Assembly: GCA_009842505.1 (NCBI GenBank)
Contig: VYFG01000147.1
Coordinates: forward strand, 18,352-82,351
From: Gammaproteobacteria bacterium
Lineage (GTDB): Bacteria; Pseudomonadota; Gammaproteobacteria; Arenicellales; Poriferihabitantaceae
DNA length: 64,000 nt
Direction: 5' to 3'
In this document: in pieces, positions 10,379 through 21,171 of the stretch
Position numbering within the stretch: the stretch's first letter is position 1
Layout of the letters: the number at the start of each line of letters is the position of its first letter
The notes under the pieces: generated by a model
Seen by the model: only the letters and a program-made list of their open reading frames with translations
Database searches by the model: none
Told to the model about the DNA's origin: nothing
Translations under genes and position numbers: made by a program

Positions 10379-10740
10379 TTTATCGGTTGAGATGGTCATG
10401 CGTAGGACGATTCAGTTAGTTTTGTCGAATTCCAAGGAGCCAAGAAAGCCTAATCACCACAATATATTAAAATACTCCATTGATGAGATTCTAACGTTGG
10501 TGATACCCAATATCAATAGAACAATCCATACCAGGAAAATGGCATGTTTATGAAAATTACATGTTTTCCCGGGTTAGCGCCGGATTGTCACCACCCGAAC
10601 CATCCGCTCCGCAATGCCGGCACACATTCCTGCGATTGGCACGTGGAGATTTCGTACGGGCCGGACTGAAAGCTGGCCTCGGATCGACTTGGGAAGTCCG
10701 CGGGACCTCCTCATTGGACGGATCAATGCATCCGGCGGGG
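10379..10740. other. Intergenic region between the LysM and gabD genes
   Basis: About 360 bases without a credible gene. The left half is AT-rich and holds the LysM-gene promoter. The right half returns to high GC downstream of gabD and shows no clear terminator or repeat. Confidence 0.5.
10488..10516 (-). promoter_or_regulatory. Sigma-70-type promoter for the LysM lipoprotein gene
   Basis: On the minus strand TTGATA (10516-10511) and TAGAAT (10493-10488) are separated by exactly 17 bases. Transcription would begin near 10481, giving a leader of about 100 bases before the ATG at 10378. The surroundings are distinctly AT-rich. Confidence 0.6.
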
Positions 10741-12195
10741 TCAGTTGATTCCGCCCATGCACAGATATTTCATTTCCAGGTACTCGTCAATGCCGTGACT
10801 GGAGCCCTCACGGCCGATGCCGGACTGCTTGACACCGCCAAAAGGCGCGACCTCGTTGGAGATAATGCCCGTATTGATTCCCACGATCCCGTATTCCAGG
10901 GCTTCTGACACCCGCCAGGTGCGGGCCAGGTCACGGCTGTAGAAATAGGCCGCCAGGCCGAATTCGGTGTCATTGGCCTGTCGGATGACTTCCGCTTCTT
11001 CCGAAAAGCGGAACAGCGGTGCCAGGGGGCCGAATGTCTCTTCCCTGGCCACCTTCATGTCGGCGGAGACATTGGCCAGTACGGTGGGCTGGAAAAAAGT
11101 GCCGCCCAGTGGGTGCCGCCCGCCGCCGAGCCTGATTTCCGCGCCCCGGCCAACAGCATCGGCGATGTGATCCTCCACCTTCTCCACCGCGTTCATGTCG
11201 ATCAGCGGCCCCTGGACGACGCCGTCGTCGAGCCCGTCACCGACCTGCATCCCGGCCACGGCTTCAACCAGCCTGGCAGCGAACTTCTCGTATACGCCGT
11301 CCTGAACATAGATACGGTTGCAGCAGACGCAGGTCTGGCCGGCATTGCGGTACTTCGACATGATCGCGCCTTCCACCGCCGCATCCACGTCCGCGTCATC
11401 GAATACGATGAACGGTGCATTGCCGCCGAGTTCCAGCGCCACCCGGATCACGGAATCCGCGCACTGCCGCATCAACAGCCGGCCCACTTCCGTGGAACCT
11501 GTAAAGCTGAGGTGCCGGACATGGGGATTGGATGTCATTTCATCGCCGATTTCGCCCGAGGATCCGGTCACCACACTGAGAACCCCGGCAGGCACTCCCG
11601 CCCGCTCCGCCAGTTCGCACAGCGCCAAGGCGGACAGCGGTGTCTGCGTGGCGGGCTTGACCACCACCGCACACCCCGCGGCGAGTGCCGGCGCCACCTT
11701 GCGGGTGATCATGGCGGACGGAAAATTCCATGGCGTGATGGCGACACAAACCCCTACTGGCTGACGAAGGACAACGATCCGCTTGTCGTTCTGATGCTGG
11801 GGAATGATCTCGCCATTGACCCGCTTTGCCTGCTCGGCGAACCATTCGAGGAAGGATGCCGCATAGGCAATTTCACCGCGGGCCTCGCCCAACGGCTTGC
11901 CCTGCTCTAGGGTCATCAGCCGTGCCAGATCTTCCTGGTTCTCCATCATGAGATCAAACCAGCGGCGCAGGACCGCGGCGCGTTCCTTGGCCAGCAGACC
12001 GCTCCACCCCGGTTGCGCATCCCGGGCATGACCAATGGCTTCCCTTGCTTCCGCCCCACCCATTTTCGGGATTCTGGCGATCACGTCACCATTGGCAGGG
12101 TTGGTCACTGCAAGCGTTTCACCGCCTTCGGCATCCCGCCAGGCGCCATTGATGTAGCACCGCTCACGAAAAAGAGCAGGATTGGACAGTTGCAT
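10741..12195 (-). CDS. gabD: NAD(P)-dependent succinate-semialdehyde dehydrogenase
   Basis: Aldehyde dehydrogenase superfamily member that oxidises succinate semialdehyde to succinate, the last step of GABA breakdown. All core motifs are intact over 484 residues: ITPWNFPSAMITRKVAPALAAGC for cofactor binding, the glutamate motif LELGGNAPFIVFDD, and the catalytic Cys in NAGQTCVCCNRIYV. The CVCCNR form is typical of GabD rather than betaine aldehyde dehydrogenase. GGAG sits a few bases before the ATG at 12195. It lies downstream of purA in the same direction with 45 bases between, but no GABA transaminase or permease is nearby. Confidence 0.88.
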   Translation of the reverse strand: MQLSNPALFRERCYINGAWRDAEGGETLAVTNPANGDVIARIPKMGGAEAREAIGHARDAQPGWSGLLAKERAAVLRRWFDLMMENQEDLARLMTLEQGKPLGEARGEIAYAASFLEWFAEQAKRVNGEIIPQHQNDKRIVVLRQPVGVCVAITPWNFPSAMITRKVAPALAAGCAVVVKPATQTPLSALALCELAERAGVPAGVLSVVTGSSGEIGDEMTSNPHVRHLSFTGSTEVGRLLMRQCADSVIRVALELGGNAPFIVFDDADVDAAVEGAIMSKYRNAGQTCVCCNRIYVQDGVYEKFAARLVEAVAGMQVGDGLDDGVVQGPLIDMNAVEKVEDHIADAVGRGAEIRLGGGRHPLGGTFFQPTVLANVSADMKVAREETFGPLAPLFRFSEEAEVIRQANDTEFGLAAYFYSRDLARTWRVSEALEYGIVGINTGIISNEVAPFGGVKQSGIGREGSSHGIDEYLEMKYLCMGGIN

Positions 12196-12240
12196 GATTA
12201 TCTCCGGTAATTCAGAAACTCGGTGTTCGTGTTCTTGCCG

Positions 12241-13759
<1,519 letters not shown>

Positions 13760-13817
13760 GGGAAATTGGCGGGCCGGGTTGGAGGTTCATGCCGAGGAAA
13801 TCGCCGTCAGACGCAGA

Positions 13818-13839
13818 GCGGCCGCCCGCAGGCGGCCGC
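13818..13839. repeat. Perfect GC hairpin between hflC and the DUF2065 gene
   Basis: Nine-base arms 13818-13826 and 13831-13839 with a four-base CGCA loop form a very stable stem in the 103-base gap. No T-run follows on either strand, so it is more likely an attenuating or mRNA-stabilising structure inside the hflKC-purA transcript than a complete intrinsic terminator. Confidence 0.5.
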
Positions 13840-13862
13840 CGTGATTGAAACGCAAAATCCGG

Positions 13863-14762
13863 TCAACCACCTCCGGGCAGGAGCGGCGGCGGGCCATCGA
13901 CGCCGGATTGCTTGAAATAACGGAAAAACTCCGAACTCGGATCGATCACCATGAGATCGTCCTTGCCGCTGAATGTTTTCGTGTATGCGTTCAGGCTGCG
14001 GTACAGGTTGTAGAAATCCCTGTCCTGATTGAATGCCGCAGCGTAGGTGCCCGTGGCGGTGGCGTCGCCTTCACCCCGGACGCGTTCGGCATCCCGGCGG
14101 GCGTTGGCGAGCAGGATATCCCTCTGGCGATCCGCATCCGCCCGGATCTTTTCCGCTTCCTCCTCACCCTGGGCCCTCAGTTCCTTCGCCACACGCTGCC
14201 GCTCAGCCTGCATCCGGGCGTAGACACCGTCACTGATGGCGGGATCAAGGTCCACCCGCTTGAGACGCACATCGATCACCTCGATACCGAACTGCTTCGC
14301 CTCCTCGACCATGGCCTGGCGCACGGCCTCCATGATGACCGTGCGGTCCCCGGAGATCACCTCCTGCAGGGTCCGCCTGCCGAATTCCTGGCGGAGACTG
14401 TCGTTGACCCTCTGGGCCAGTCTCGACCGGGCATTGCTGAGACGTCCCTGTAACCGCGTGAAGTATTCGTGCACATCATCGATACGCCACTTGACGAAGG
14501 AATCCACCACCAGGGTCTTCTTCTCCACGGTGAGGTAGCGTTCCGGGTCCGAATCCATGGTCTGGACCCGGGCATCGAAATAGCGGATGTTGTTGATGAA
14601 GGGAAGCTTCCAGTTGAGGCCCGGTTCGATACCGGAATCCACAATCTCGCCAAACTTGAACTTGATCGCGCGCTCACGCTCGTCGACATAGTAGAAAACC
14701 GAAAACAGGCCAGCCGCGATCAATGCCGCCAGAACAAGGAATATGGTGCTTTTCGATCTCAT
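13863..14762 (-). CDS. hflC: Protease modulator HflC
   Basis: SPFH/prohibitin-family inner-membrane protein that forms the HflKC cage around FtsH and modulates its proteolysis. One N-terminal membrane helix (about residues 5-24) is followed by the periplasmic SPFH domain (ERAIKFKFGEIVDSGIEPGLNWKLPF...). A long charged coiled coil (about 170-225) and a C-terminal segment follow. The 299-residue length is close to the E. coli form (334). It lies three bases after hflK in the same transcript. Confidence 0.94.
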   Translation of the reverse strand: MRSKSTIFLVLAALIAAGLFSVFYYVDERERAIKFKFGEIVDSGIEPGLNWKLPFINNIRYFDARVQTMDSDPERYLTVEKKTLVVDSFVKWRIDDVHEYFTRLQGRLSNARSRLAQRVNDSLRQEFGRRTLQEVISGDRTVIMEAVRQAMVEEAKQFGIEVIDVRLKRVDLDPAISDGVYARMQAERQRVAKELRAQGEEEAEKIRADADRQRDILLANARRDAERVRGEGDATATGTYAAAFNQDRDFYNLYRSLNAYTKTFSGKDDLMVIDPSSEFFRYFKQSGVDGPPPLLPGGG

Positions 14763-14765
14763 GTC

Positions 14766-16037
14766 CTAGTTCCTCCCGGTTCTTTCGCTGTTGCGGGATG
14801 AGGTACGCAGTCCCTGGTTGAAAGTCGACGTGGAGCCGACCTCGTCCACCCCGCTGAAGTCCTGGCCGCCACCGGCGCCGCCGGCGGTGACACGCCGGTT
14901 CAGTATCTGGTCCAGCGGCAGGTACATCAGGCTGTTGCCGCCCTTTTGATCGATCACGATCTTGCTGGAGCGGGACAGAACACCCTCCATGGTTTCAAGG
15001 TACAGCCGGTCGCGGGTGACCTCGGGCGCTTTCTCGTACTCGTCGAGCACCTGATCGAAGCGCGATGCCTCGCCTTCCGCCCGGGCGATGACAGTGGCCT
15101 TGTAGGCTTCTGCCTCCTGGGTGATGCGCGCTGCGGCACCGCGGGCCCGCGGAATGACATCATTCGCGTAGGCCTCGGCAAGGTTCTTGAGACGCTGCTC
15201 GTCCTCACGGGCCTTCACCGCATCGTCAAATGCGTCCTTCACCTGGGCGGGCGGCTGGGCATCCTGCATTTCCACGGCGCGAATGTTGATACCGGTCGCA
15301 TAGCGATCGAGAATGTCCTGGACCAGCGTCTTGGTTTCCGCTGCAAGTTCCGCGCGTCCCTCGGTGATGGCAAAGTCCATGGTGTTACGGCCGACGATTT
15401 CCCGTACCGCACTTTCGGTGGCGCCCCGGACCACGCTCTCGGCCACATCCCTCGGGTTGTACTCGCTGACATTGAACAGGAGATCCCGCGGGTCCTTGAT
15501 GTCGTACTGCACCGCGAATTGGATGTCGATGATATTCTCGTCCTGGGTCAGCATGAGCGATTCGATGGGAACCAGCTGCTTGCCCCTGGCCGACTCGCGG
15601 TATCCCACGAAGACGGTGTTGAGTTTGTCGGTGTTGATGACCTCGATCTTTTCGATGGGTGTCGGCCAATGCCACCGCAGTCCCGCACCCTTGGTTTCGG
15701 AATAGGCCCCGAAGCGCAACTCGATGGCCTGCTGACCCTGCTGCACGGTATAGAATCCGCTGAATCCCCAGGCGCCCAGACCCACCAGCACCAGGATCAG
15801 GATCATGGTGGAACTGATGCCTTCGCCGAATCCGGAGCGGCCACCCCGTCCGCCGCCGGAACCGCCCCCGCGACGTCCGCCAAACAACGAATCGATCCGC
15901 CGTTTGGCATCTTTGAACATTTCATCGAGGTCGGGGGGTGATTCGCCTCCACGGCGGCGACGGCCGTTGCCGCCACCGTTGTTACGACCCCACGGGTCGC
16001 GTTCGTCCCCGTTGGATCCGGGCTGATTCCAGGGCAT
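14766..16037 (-). CDS. hflK: FtsH protease activity modulator HflK
   Basis: Partner of HflC. The 423-residue protein starts with an Asn/Gly/Arg-rich cytoplasmic region (MPWNQPGSNGDERDPWGRNN...). One membrane helix (about residues 75-95), the SPFH domain (GQQAIELRFGAYSETKGAGLRWHWP), a coiled coil, and a polar Gly/Ser/Arg-rich tail follow. The WGRNNGGGNGRRRRGG and GGRRGGGSGGGRGG stretches are typical of HflK. It is the first gene of hflK-hflC-DUF2065-purA here; hfq and hflX, which often precede it, are not present. Confidence 0.94.
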   Translation of the reverse strand: MPWNQPGSNGDERDPWGRNNGGGNGRRRRGGESPPDLDEMFKDAKRRIDSLFGGRRGGGSGGGRGGRSGFGEGISSTMILILVLVGLGAWGFSGFYTVQQGQQAIELRFGAYSETKGAGLRWHWPTPIEKIEVINTDKLNTVFVGYRESARGKQLVPIESLMLTQDENIIDIQFAVQYDIKDPRDLLFNVSEYNPRDVAESVVRGATESAVREIVGRNTMDFAITEGRAELAAETKTLVQDILDRYATGINIRAVEMQDAQPPAQVKDAFDDAVKAREDEQRLKNLAEAYANDVIPRARGAAARITQEAEAYKATVIARAEGEASRFDQVLDEYEKAPEVTRDRLYLETMEGVLSRSSKIVIDQKGGNSLMYLPLDQILNRRVTAGGAGGGQDFSGVDEVGSTSTFNQGLRTSSRNSERTGRN

Positions 16038-16131
16038 GCGGATGTACTCTCAGGAAAGGATTACAGATTTTACTTTATTTGGGGTCCCCATGGCCTGCTT
16101 CAAGCTGCAATTCCCGACCTGAAACGGACCG

Positions 16132-17532
16132 TCATTCCAGGCGCCGAAGCCGCAGTTTCCGGGTCAGCGTGTTGCGTCCCCAGCCCAGCAGTTCGGCTGC
16201 TTTCTGCTTGTGACCCCGGCTGTGGGTGAGAGCGGCACGGATCAGCGCGGTCTCGAACTGCGCTCCCATGCTCTGCGCCAGACGCTTCTCTCCTCCGCGG
16301 AGCCTGTCCAGTGCCGTGTCCGCCAGCGCGGACACCCAGCCCTCGTCCCGCGTTTCCCGGGCCAGCATCTCCCCCGGCAGGTCAGCGACCTGGATTACCT
16401 TGCTCGGAGCGAGCACGGTCAGCCGGCGCACCATGTTTTCCAGTTCACGGACATTTCCCGGCCACTGATAGGCCTGCATCACCGCAAGCACCTCCGGCGA
16501 GCATTGCTTGACATCCAGCCTCAGTTCCAGAGCAGTCTGCCGCAGGAAGTGCGTGACCAGCATGGGAATGTCGCTGCGGCACTCCCGGAGCGGGGGCGTG
16601 TGAATCGCGATCACATTGAGCCGGTGGAACAGGTCATTGCGGAATGCGCCGGTGGACACCAGGGCTTCCAGGTCCTGGTTCGTGGCTGCGATGACACGAA
16701 CATCAACACGGATTTCATCCCTGCCGCCGACCCGGTAGAAGCGACCCTCCGACAGCACCCGCAGGAGGCGGGTCTGCAGGCCTGCGGGCATGTCCCCGAT
16801 CTCATCCAGGAACAGCGTGCCGCCGTCCGCCTGTTCGAATCGTCCGATATGGCGCCCGTGGGCGCCGGTGAAAGCGCCTTTTTCATGTCCGAAGAGCTCT
16901 GATTCCAGCAACTCCGAGGGAATTGCCGCGGTATTGATGGCAATCATCGGCTGATCGGACCTGGGGCTGTTGCGGTGGATGGCATTGGCCACCAGTTCCT
17001 TGCCGGTGCCGGATTCGCCGCGTACGAGTACGTTCATGTCCGACGATGACAGCCTGCCGATAATCCGGAAAACCTCCTGCATCGCGGCGCTTTCCCCCAT
17101 CATGACGCGGTCCCTGGAATCATCATCGCCGTTGGCGCCGACCGTCATTCCCTGATGACAGGCCCTCTCGACCAGGGACAGCATTTCCCGGATGTCAAAG
17201 GGTTTGGTGAGGTATTCGAACGCCCCGTGCCGATAGGCGTTCACGGCACTGTCAAGATCCCCGTAAGCCGTCATGATGATGACCGGAAGCCCCTTGGCCA
17301 CATCGTGGAGAGTGTCCACCAGTTCGAATCCGCCCATGCCTTCCATGCGGATATCCGAAAGCACAACGTCGGGGCCGCTGTCCGGACGGCGTTCAAGCGC
17401 CGCCAGCATGGCTTGGGCGCTCTCGAAACGCTCCACGGCGTAACCTTCCCGGGTCAGCGCCTTTTCCAGCACCCAGCCAATGGACGCATCGTCGTCCACC
17501 ACCCAGACATTGCCCCGTCCGCGATCGGTCAA
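16132..17532 (-). CDS. ntrC: Nitrogen regulation response regulator NtrC (NRI)
   Basis: Sigma-54-dependent activator of nitrogen assimilation genes. An N-terminal receiver has its phospho-acceptor Asp60 in VVLSDIRM. The central AAA+ domain has Walker A GESGTGKE, the sigma-54 contact loop GAFTGA and Walker [15 protein letters not shown]-terminal Fis-type helix-turn-helix ([19 protein letters not shown]) completes the 466 residues. The start overlaps the ntrB stop by four bases, so the two are translationally coupled. A perfect NtrC site lies upstream of nearby glnA, its expected target. Confidence 0.96.
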   Translation of the reverse strand: MTDRGRGNVWVVDDDASIGWVLEKALTREGYAVERFESAQAMLAALERRPDSGPDVVLSDIRMEGMGGFELVDTLHDVAKGLPVIIMTAYGDLDSAVNAYRHGAFEYLTKPFDIREMLSLVERACHQGMTVGANGDDDSRDRVMMGESAAMQEVFRIIGRLSSSDMNVLVRGESGTGKELVANAIHRNSPRSDQPMIAINTAAIPSELLESELFGHEKGAFTGAHGRHIGRFEQADGGTLFLDEIGDMPAGLQTRLLRVLSEGRFYRVGGRDEIRVDVRVIAATNQDLEALVSTGAFRNDLFHRLNVIAIHTPPLRECRSDIPMLVTHFLRQTALELRLDVKQCSPEVLAVMQAYQWPGNVRELENMVRRLTVLAPSKVIQVADLPGEMLARETRDEGWVSALADTALDRLRGGEKRLAQSMGAQFETALIRAALTHSRGHKQKAAELLGWGRNTLTRKLRLRRLE

Positions 17533-18620
17533 TGTTGCAAAGCCCCGTCGACGGGAAGAAACAGCCTGAATGCCGTTTCCCCCGGTTTGCTGGCAAAGTC
17601 CAGCGCGCCGCCGTGCTGCGTGATGATTTCTGCGGCAATGGGCAGGCCGAGCCCCGTTCCATCGGCCTTGCCGGTGACCATGGGGTCGAAAATTCGGGAT
17701 TCGATGTCGGGGTCGACCCCCGGGCCGTTGTCAACCACCTCCACCCTGACAACCTGCCTCCGGCAACCCGCCAATGCCATGTAATCGATGCGCGTGCGGA
17801 CCACGATGCGTCTTTCCCCCGGTTGCCCCTCCAGTGCCTCCACCGCGTTGCGCATGACGTTCAGCAGGGCCTGGATCAGCAGGTCGCGATTGCCCCGCAC
17901 CCGCGGCAAACTCGGATCGTAATCCTGCAGCAGCCGGTAACTCCCTTCGACTTCAGCGTTCAGGAGCTGGCGCACGTGCTCGACCACGCGGTGGATGTTG
18001 ACCTGCTCATCCAGATCGGCACGGGTGCTGGCCTGCATCCGGTTGACCAGCTCGGTCAGGCGGTCAGCCTCCTGGATGATGATCCCGGTGTACTCCGAGA
18101 ACGCCTCGCTGCCGGCCTCCTCGGCGAGAAGCTGCGCGGCGCCGCGGATTCCTCCCAGCGGGTTCCGGATCTCGTGGGCCACACCGCGAATGACCGCCTG
18201 ATTGGATTGTTGCCGTTGCAGGAACTCCGCGTCCCGAACGAGTTTCCCGCTGGGTTCGATTTCCGTCATTTCTAGGATGAGCCGTCCTCCATGTCCGTCA
18301 TCCATCCGGTTGATCACACAGTCCATGTGCTTCTCCATGGTCGTGGAGAACAGCAACAGTTCATGGTTGCGCAACCTGATCTGCCCGCCTTCCCGCAGGA
18401 CCCGGCGACAGGCATCGGACAACTGTTTCCCGCCCCGGACCAATCTGGTCAACGGTTGCCCGCCAGCACGTCGAAGACTGGTGTTGAGAAGGGATTCCGC
18501 GGATTCATTCAGATACACCACGGTCAGGTCCCCATCCAGTAAGGTGATGCTGGTGGACTGCTGCTGGAGAATCTTGAACGCATCTTCAAGCATGGGCGGA
18601 CAGGGCCGGGGTTGCACCAT
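17529..18620 (-). CDS. ntrB: Nitrogen regulation sensor kinase NtrB (NRII)
   Basis: Histidine kinase/phosphatase that phosphorylates NtrC under nitrogen limitation and is controlled by PII. It has a PAS-like N-terminal domain (ILQQQSTSITLLDGDLTVVYLNESAESLL), the phospho-acceptor His in GVAHEIRNPLGGIRGAAQLL, an N box (NVMRNAVEA) and G boxes (DNGPGVDP, GTGLGLPI). Starting at ATG 18620 gives 363 residues, near E. coli GlnL (349). The frame stays open to ATG 18845. The extra 75 codons read through an IS200/IS605-like terminal sequence and look foreign, so the shorter start is preferred; ATG 18593 is another candidate. Confidence 0.9.
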   Translation of the reverse strand: MVQPRPCPPMLEDAFKILQQQSTSITLLDGDLTVVYLNESAESLLNTSLRRAGGQPLTRLVRGGKQLSDACRRVLREGGQIRLRNHELLLFSTTMEKHMDCVINRMDDGHGGRLILEMTEIEPSGKLVRDAEFLQRQQSNQAVIRGVAHEIRNPLGGIRGAAQLLAEEAGSEAFSEYTGIIIQEADRLTELVNRMQASTRADLDEQVNIHRVVEHVRQLLNAEVEGSYRLLQDYDPSLPRVRGNRDLLIQALLNVMRNAVEALEGQPGERRIVVRTRIDYMALAGCRRQVVRVEVVDNGPGVDPDIESRIFDPMVTGKADGTGLGLPIAAEIITQHGGALDFASKPGETAFRLFLPVDGALQH

Positions 18621-18659
18621 GACGGTGCCATTCAGGTCAAAAGCCTCTGCCGGAACGGG

Positions 18660-18895
18660 GGCAGACCGGGATTCTGTGTCATCCTCCCCGGCCTGAAGGC
18701 CGGGGATTCCCACGGCACCCATGGGAGGTCTTTCCATGGGACCCGTTCCGGTGGGTTCCTGCTGCTGGCGGCATTGCGGCAGCACTCGCTTCACTGGCTG
18801 ATCTGGCTTCCGTCCCCCGAACATCGACTGTACGGCATCAGACACAAGACGGCTGCACCATCCGCGCCAACCTCCCCCGCCCCGTAGGGCGGGGT
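18660..18895 (-). mobile_element. Degenerate IS200/IS605-type right-end remnant
   Basis: Read on the minus strand, the stretch 18682-18715 contains the palindrome CCCCGGCC TTCA GGCCGGGG flanked by GGAAT on one side and GAGGATGACA on the other. This is the form of right ends and the 3' part of the omega RNA of IS200/IS605 elements carrying tnpB. The codons running into it (GAVGIPGLQAGEDD) resemble translated TnpB tails. A second hairpin of the same style lies at 18875-18894 (arms of eight bases, CGTA loop on the + strand). No transposase is left. The remnant fills the glnA-ntrB gap. Identification rests on remembered motif form and needs a database comparison. Confidence 0.55.
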
Positions 18896-18908
18896 CTGCA
18901 GCTCCGGG

Positions 18909-20315
18909 TCAGAGGCTGTAGTACATATCGAATTCCACGGGATGGGTTGCCATCCGCAGCCGGGTAACCTCCTCCATCTTCAGTTCGATGTAGGCGTCGA
19001 TATAGTCACTGCTGAAGACATCCCCGGCAAGCAGGAACCCCCGATCCTGGTCCAGTGCCTCAAGGGCCACATCAAAACTGTGAGCCACAGTGGGAATCTG
19101 CTTCTCTTCTTCCGGCTCCAGATCGTAGAGGTCCTTGTCGCCCGGGTCGCCGGGATGAATCCGGTTCTGGATGCCGTCGAGACCCGCCATCAGCATGGCG
19201 GAAAAGGCAAGGTAGGGATTGGCTGTGGAATCCGGGAACCGGATCTCTATCCTTCGACCCTTGGGATTCGCCACGTAGGGAATCCGGCAGGATGCGGAGC
19301 GGTTCCGGGCCGAATAGGCCAGCAACACGGGTGCCTCGAACCCCGGCACAAGGCGCTTGTAGCTGTTGGTGCTGGGATTGGTGAAGGCATTGAGGGCGCG
19401 GGCATGCTTGAAGATGCCGCCGATGTAGTAGAGCGCGGTTTCACTCAGCCCGCCGTACAGGTCACCGACGAACAGGTTTTCGCCGTTCTTGGAAAGGGAC
19501 TGGTGCACATGCATGCCGCTGCCGTTGTCACCGACAATGGGCTTCGGCATGAAAGTCGCGGTCAGGCCGTGGGTATGGGCCACGTTGTGCACGACATACT
19601 TGTAGATCTGCACCTCGTCGGCCTTCTTGACCAGGGTGTTGAATCTGGCGCCGATCTCGCCCTGGCCCGCAGTGCCCACCTCGTGGTGATGCACCTCCAC
19701 GTCGAGTCCCATCTCGGCCATGGTGAGGCACATCATGGAACGAACATCGCCCTGGCTGTCCACCGGCGACACCGGAAAGTACCCGCCCTTGATGCCCGGC
19801 CGGTGGCCGATATTGCCGTCCTCGTACTCCTTGGCGGAATTCCACGCGGCCTCGCTGGAGTCGATTTCGTAGAACGAATGCCCCATCTCGTTGCCCCAGT
19901 GCACGGAATCGAACAGGAAGAATTCGTTTTCCGGTCCAAAATAGGCGGTGTCACCGATACCCGTGGACGCAAGATAGTTTTCGGCGCGCTTGGCGACGGA
20001 ACGCGGGTCCCGGTCATAGCCCTGCATGTCGGACGGATCAATGACATCACAGCGGATATTCACGGTAGCGATATCGGAAAAAGGGTCCACTACCGCAGTA
20101 TCGGTATCGGGCATCAGGATCATGTCCGACTCATTGATGCCTTTCCATCCTGCAATGGATGAGCCGTCAAACATCTTGCCGTCCTCGAACAGTTCCTCAT
20201 TCACCACCGAGACCGGTATGGTGACATGCTGTTCCTTACCCTTCGTGTCGGTAAACCGGAGATCTACGAATTTCGCTTCGCTCTCCTGCAATAATTTCAT
20301 GACTTCTGAAGACAT
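18909..20315 (-). CDS. glnA: Type I glutamine synthetase
   Basis: Assimilates ammonium by making glutamine from glutamate and ATP; cytoplasmic dodecamer. At 468 residues it has the length of the class I-beta enzyme. The adenylylation target Tyr397 is present in the loop [11 protein letters not shown], so activity should be covalently controlled by GlnE. Other hallmarks are the N-terminal [27 protein letters not shown], and the metal-site region [11 protein letters not shown]. It heads the glnA-ntrB-ntrC group behind a sigma-54 promoter and NtrC operator. Confidence 0.98.
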   Translation of the reverse strand: MSSEVMKLLQESEAKFVDLRFTDTKGKEQHVTIPVSVVNEELFEDGKMFDGSSIAGWKGINESDMILMPDTDTAVVDPFSDIATVNIRCDVIDPSDMQGYDRDPRSVAKRAENYLASTGIGDTAYFGPENEFFLFDSVHWGNEMGHSFYEIDSSEAAWNSAKEYEDGNIGHRPGIKGGYFPVSPVDSQGDVRSMMCLTMAEMGLDVEVHHHEVGTAGQGEIGARFNTLVKKADEVQIYKYVVHNVAHTHGLTATFMPKPIVGDNGSGMHVHQSLSKNGENLFVGDLYGGLSETALYYIGGIFKHARALNAFTNPSTNSYKRLVPGFEAPVLLAYSARNRSASCRIPYVANPKGRRIEIRFPDSTANPYLAFSAMLMAGLDGIQNRIHPGDPGDKDLYDLEPEEEKQIPTVAHSFDVALEALDQDRGFLLAGDVFSSDYIDAYIELKMEEVTRLRMATHPVEFDMYYSL

Positions 20316-20393
20316 TCTAGAAAAACCTCTGCTGGATTGGATTGTGGATGGTGAAAACGGTTTGGTCCGGCAATTCCGGCTCGGCTGTCTGAT

Positions 20394-20409
20394 AGCAAAT
20401 TCCGTGCCA
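20394..20409 (-). promoter_or_regulatory. Sigma-54 (-24/-12) promoter of glnA
   Basis: The minus strand reads TGGCACGGAATTTGCT, an exact match to the sigma-54 consensus TGGCAC-N5-TTGCW. Transcription would start about 12 bases on, near 20383, giving a leader of roughly 70 bases before the glnA ATG. With the operator at 20505-20519 this marks nitrogen-limitation control by phosphorylated NtrC. Confidence 0.9.
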
Positions 20410-20504
20410 AATCACCATTCCCCGTCTTTTCAAAATCTTACTGATCAATACGGGATCGGCCCGGCGGGAAAATGTCATATCCTGGTGCATTTTGCAACCG
20501 GATT

Positions 20505-20519
20505 GCACCGAAACGGTGC
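20505..20519 (-). promoter_or_regulatory. NtrC-binding site upstream of glnA
   Basis: The dyad GCACC-GAAAC-GGTGC is a perfect two-half-site NtrC operator (family consensus GCACC-N5-GGTGC), centred about 130 bases upstream of the predicted glnA start. A second, one-sided match (GCACC with a degraded partner) lies at 20474-20488 on the minus strand, about 31 bases closer. That is three helical turns away, a normal enhancer arrangement. Confidence 0.85.
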
Positions 20520-20532
20520 CTCTTCGGCCTGC

Positions 20533-21162
20533 TCAATTCCCACTTGCCCCTCCCATACCGTCGATTGGGGTCCGAATGCTCTGCCAGACCAGCATCCGGT
20601 TGTTGGACGGCATCTCAAGATCATCTTGCAATTCCAGCGCACACTGCCGGCCCAGTGCAACCAGATCGACATCGTTGCGAAGGCCCATGCGCGGATTCCT
20701 CATTCGCAGACTCCGGTCGAAATCCTGGTTGCTCGCGCTGGTGTACCGTCCGTCGCGGTTGAACGGCCCGTACAGGAAGAACCGGCCACCGCGCAACAGT
20801 TGCCCAACCCCCCTGAACATGCAGCCCACCTCCTCCCAGCTCATGATATGGGCAGTGTTGGCGGAATACACCCCCTCCACCTCCAGCGACGGCCAGGCTG
20901 AAGCCACATCGAGAATCCGGGGAGGATCGATATTGGCCAGGCCCGACGCCTCCACCCTGGCCCGCAGCATGGACACCGCTTCCGGATGTTCCGAGGGCAC
21001 CCAGTGAATCCCGGGCAGCGCCGAGGCGAAATGGACGACATGCTGGCCGGTACCGGACCCGATTTCCAGGATCGACTGTCCCCGCCGGATTCGGGTGCGG
21101 AGTGCATCGAGGATCGGCGCCTTGTTCCTTTCCGCGGCGGGGCTGCAGGGCAATGCGCTCAT
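20533..21162 (-). CDS. DUF938 family SAM-dependent methyltransferase-like protein
   Basis: A 209-residue protein with a class I methyltransferase fold. The glycine-rich SAM motif ILEIGSGTGQHVVHFA sits near residue 32, an acidic SAM-ribose position in WVPSEHPEAV, and the family hallmark VYSANTAHIMSWEEV follows. LLRGGRFFLYGPFNRDGRYTSASNQDFDRSLR is the conserved DUF938 block. The substrate is unknown. It lies directly upstream of the glnA regulatory region and nine bases downstream of the AsmA-like gene in the same direction. Confidence 0.85.
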   Translation of the reverse strand: MSALPCSPAAERNKAPILDALRTRIRRGQSILEIGSGTGQHVVHFASALPGIHWVPSEHPEAVSMLRARVEASGLANIDPPRILDVASAWPSLEVEGVYSANTAHIMSWEEVGCMFRGVGQLLRGGRFFLYGPFNRDGRYTSASNQDFDRSLRMRNPRMGLRNDVDLVALGRQCALELQDDLEMPSNNRMLVWQSIRTPIDGMGGASGN

Positions 21163-21171
21163 GGGCTGTTC

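Noticed and set aside
18621..18845. N-terminal extension of NtrB by 75 codons
   Set aside because: It runs through an IS-like palindrome, is low in kinase-like content and makes the protein longer than its family.
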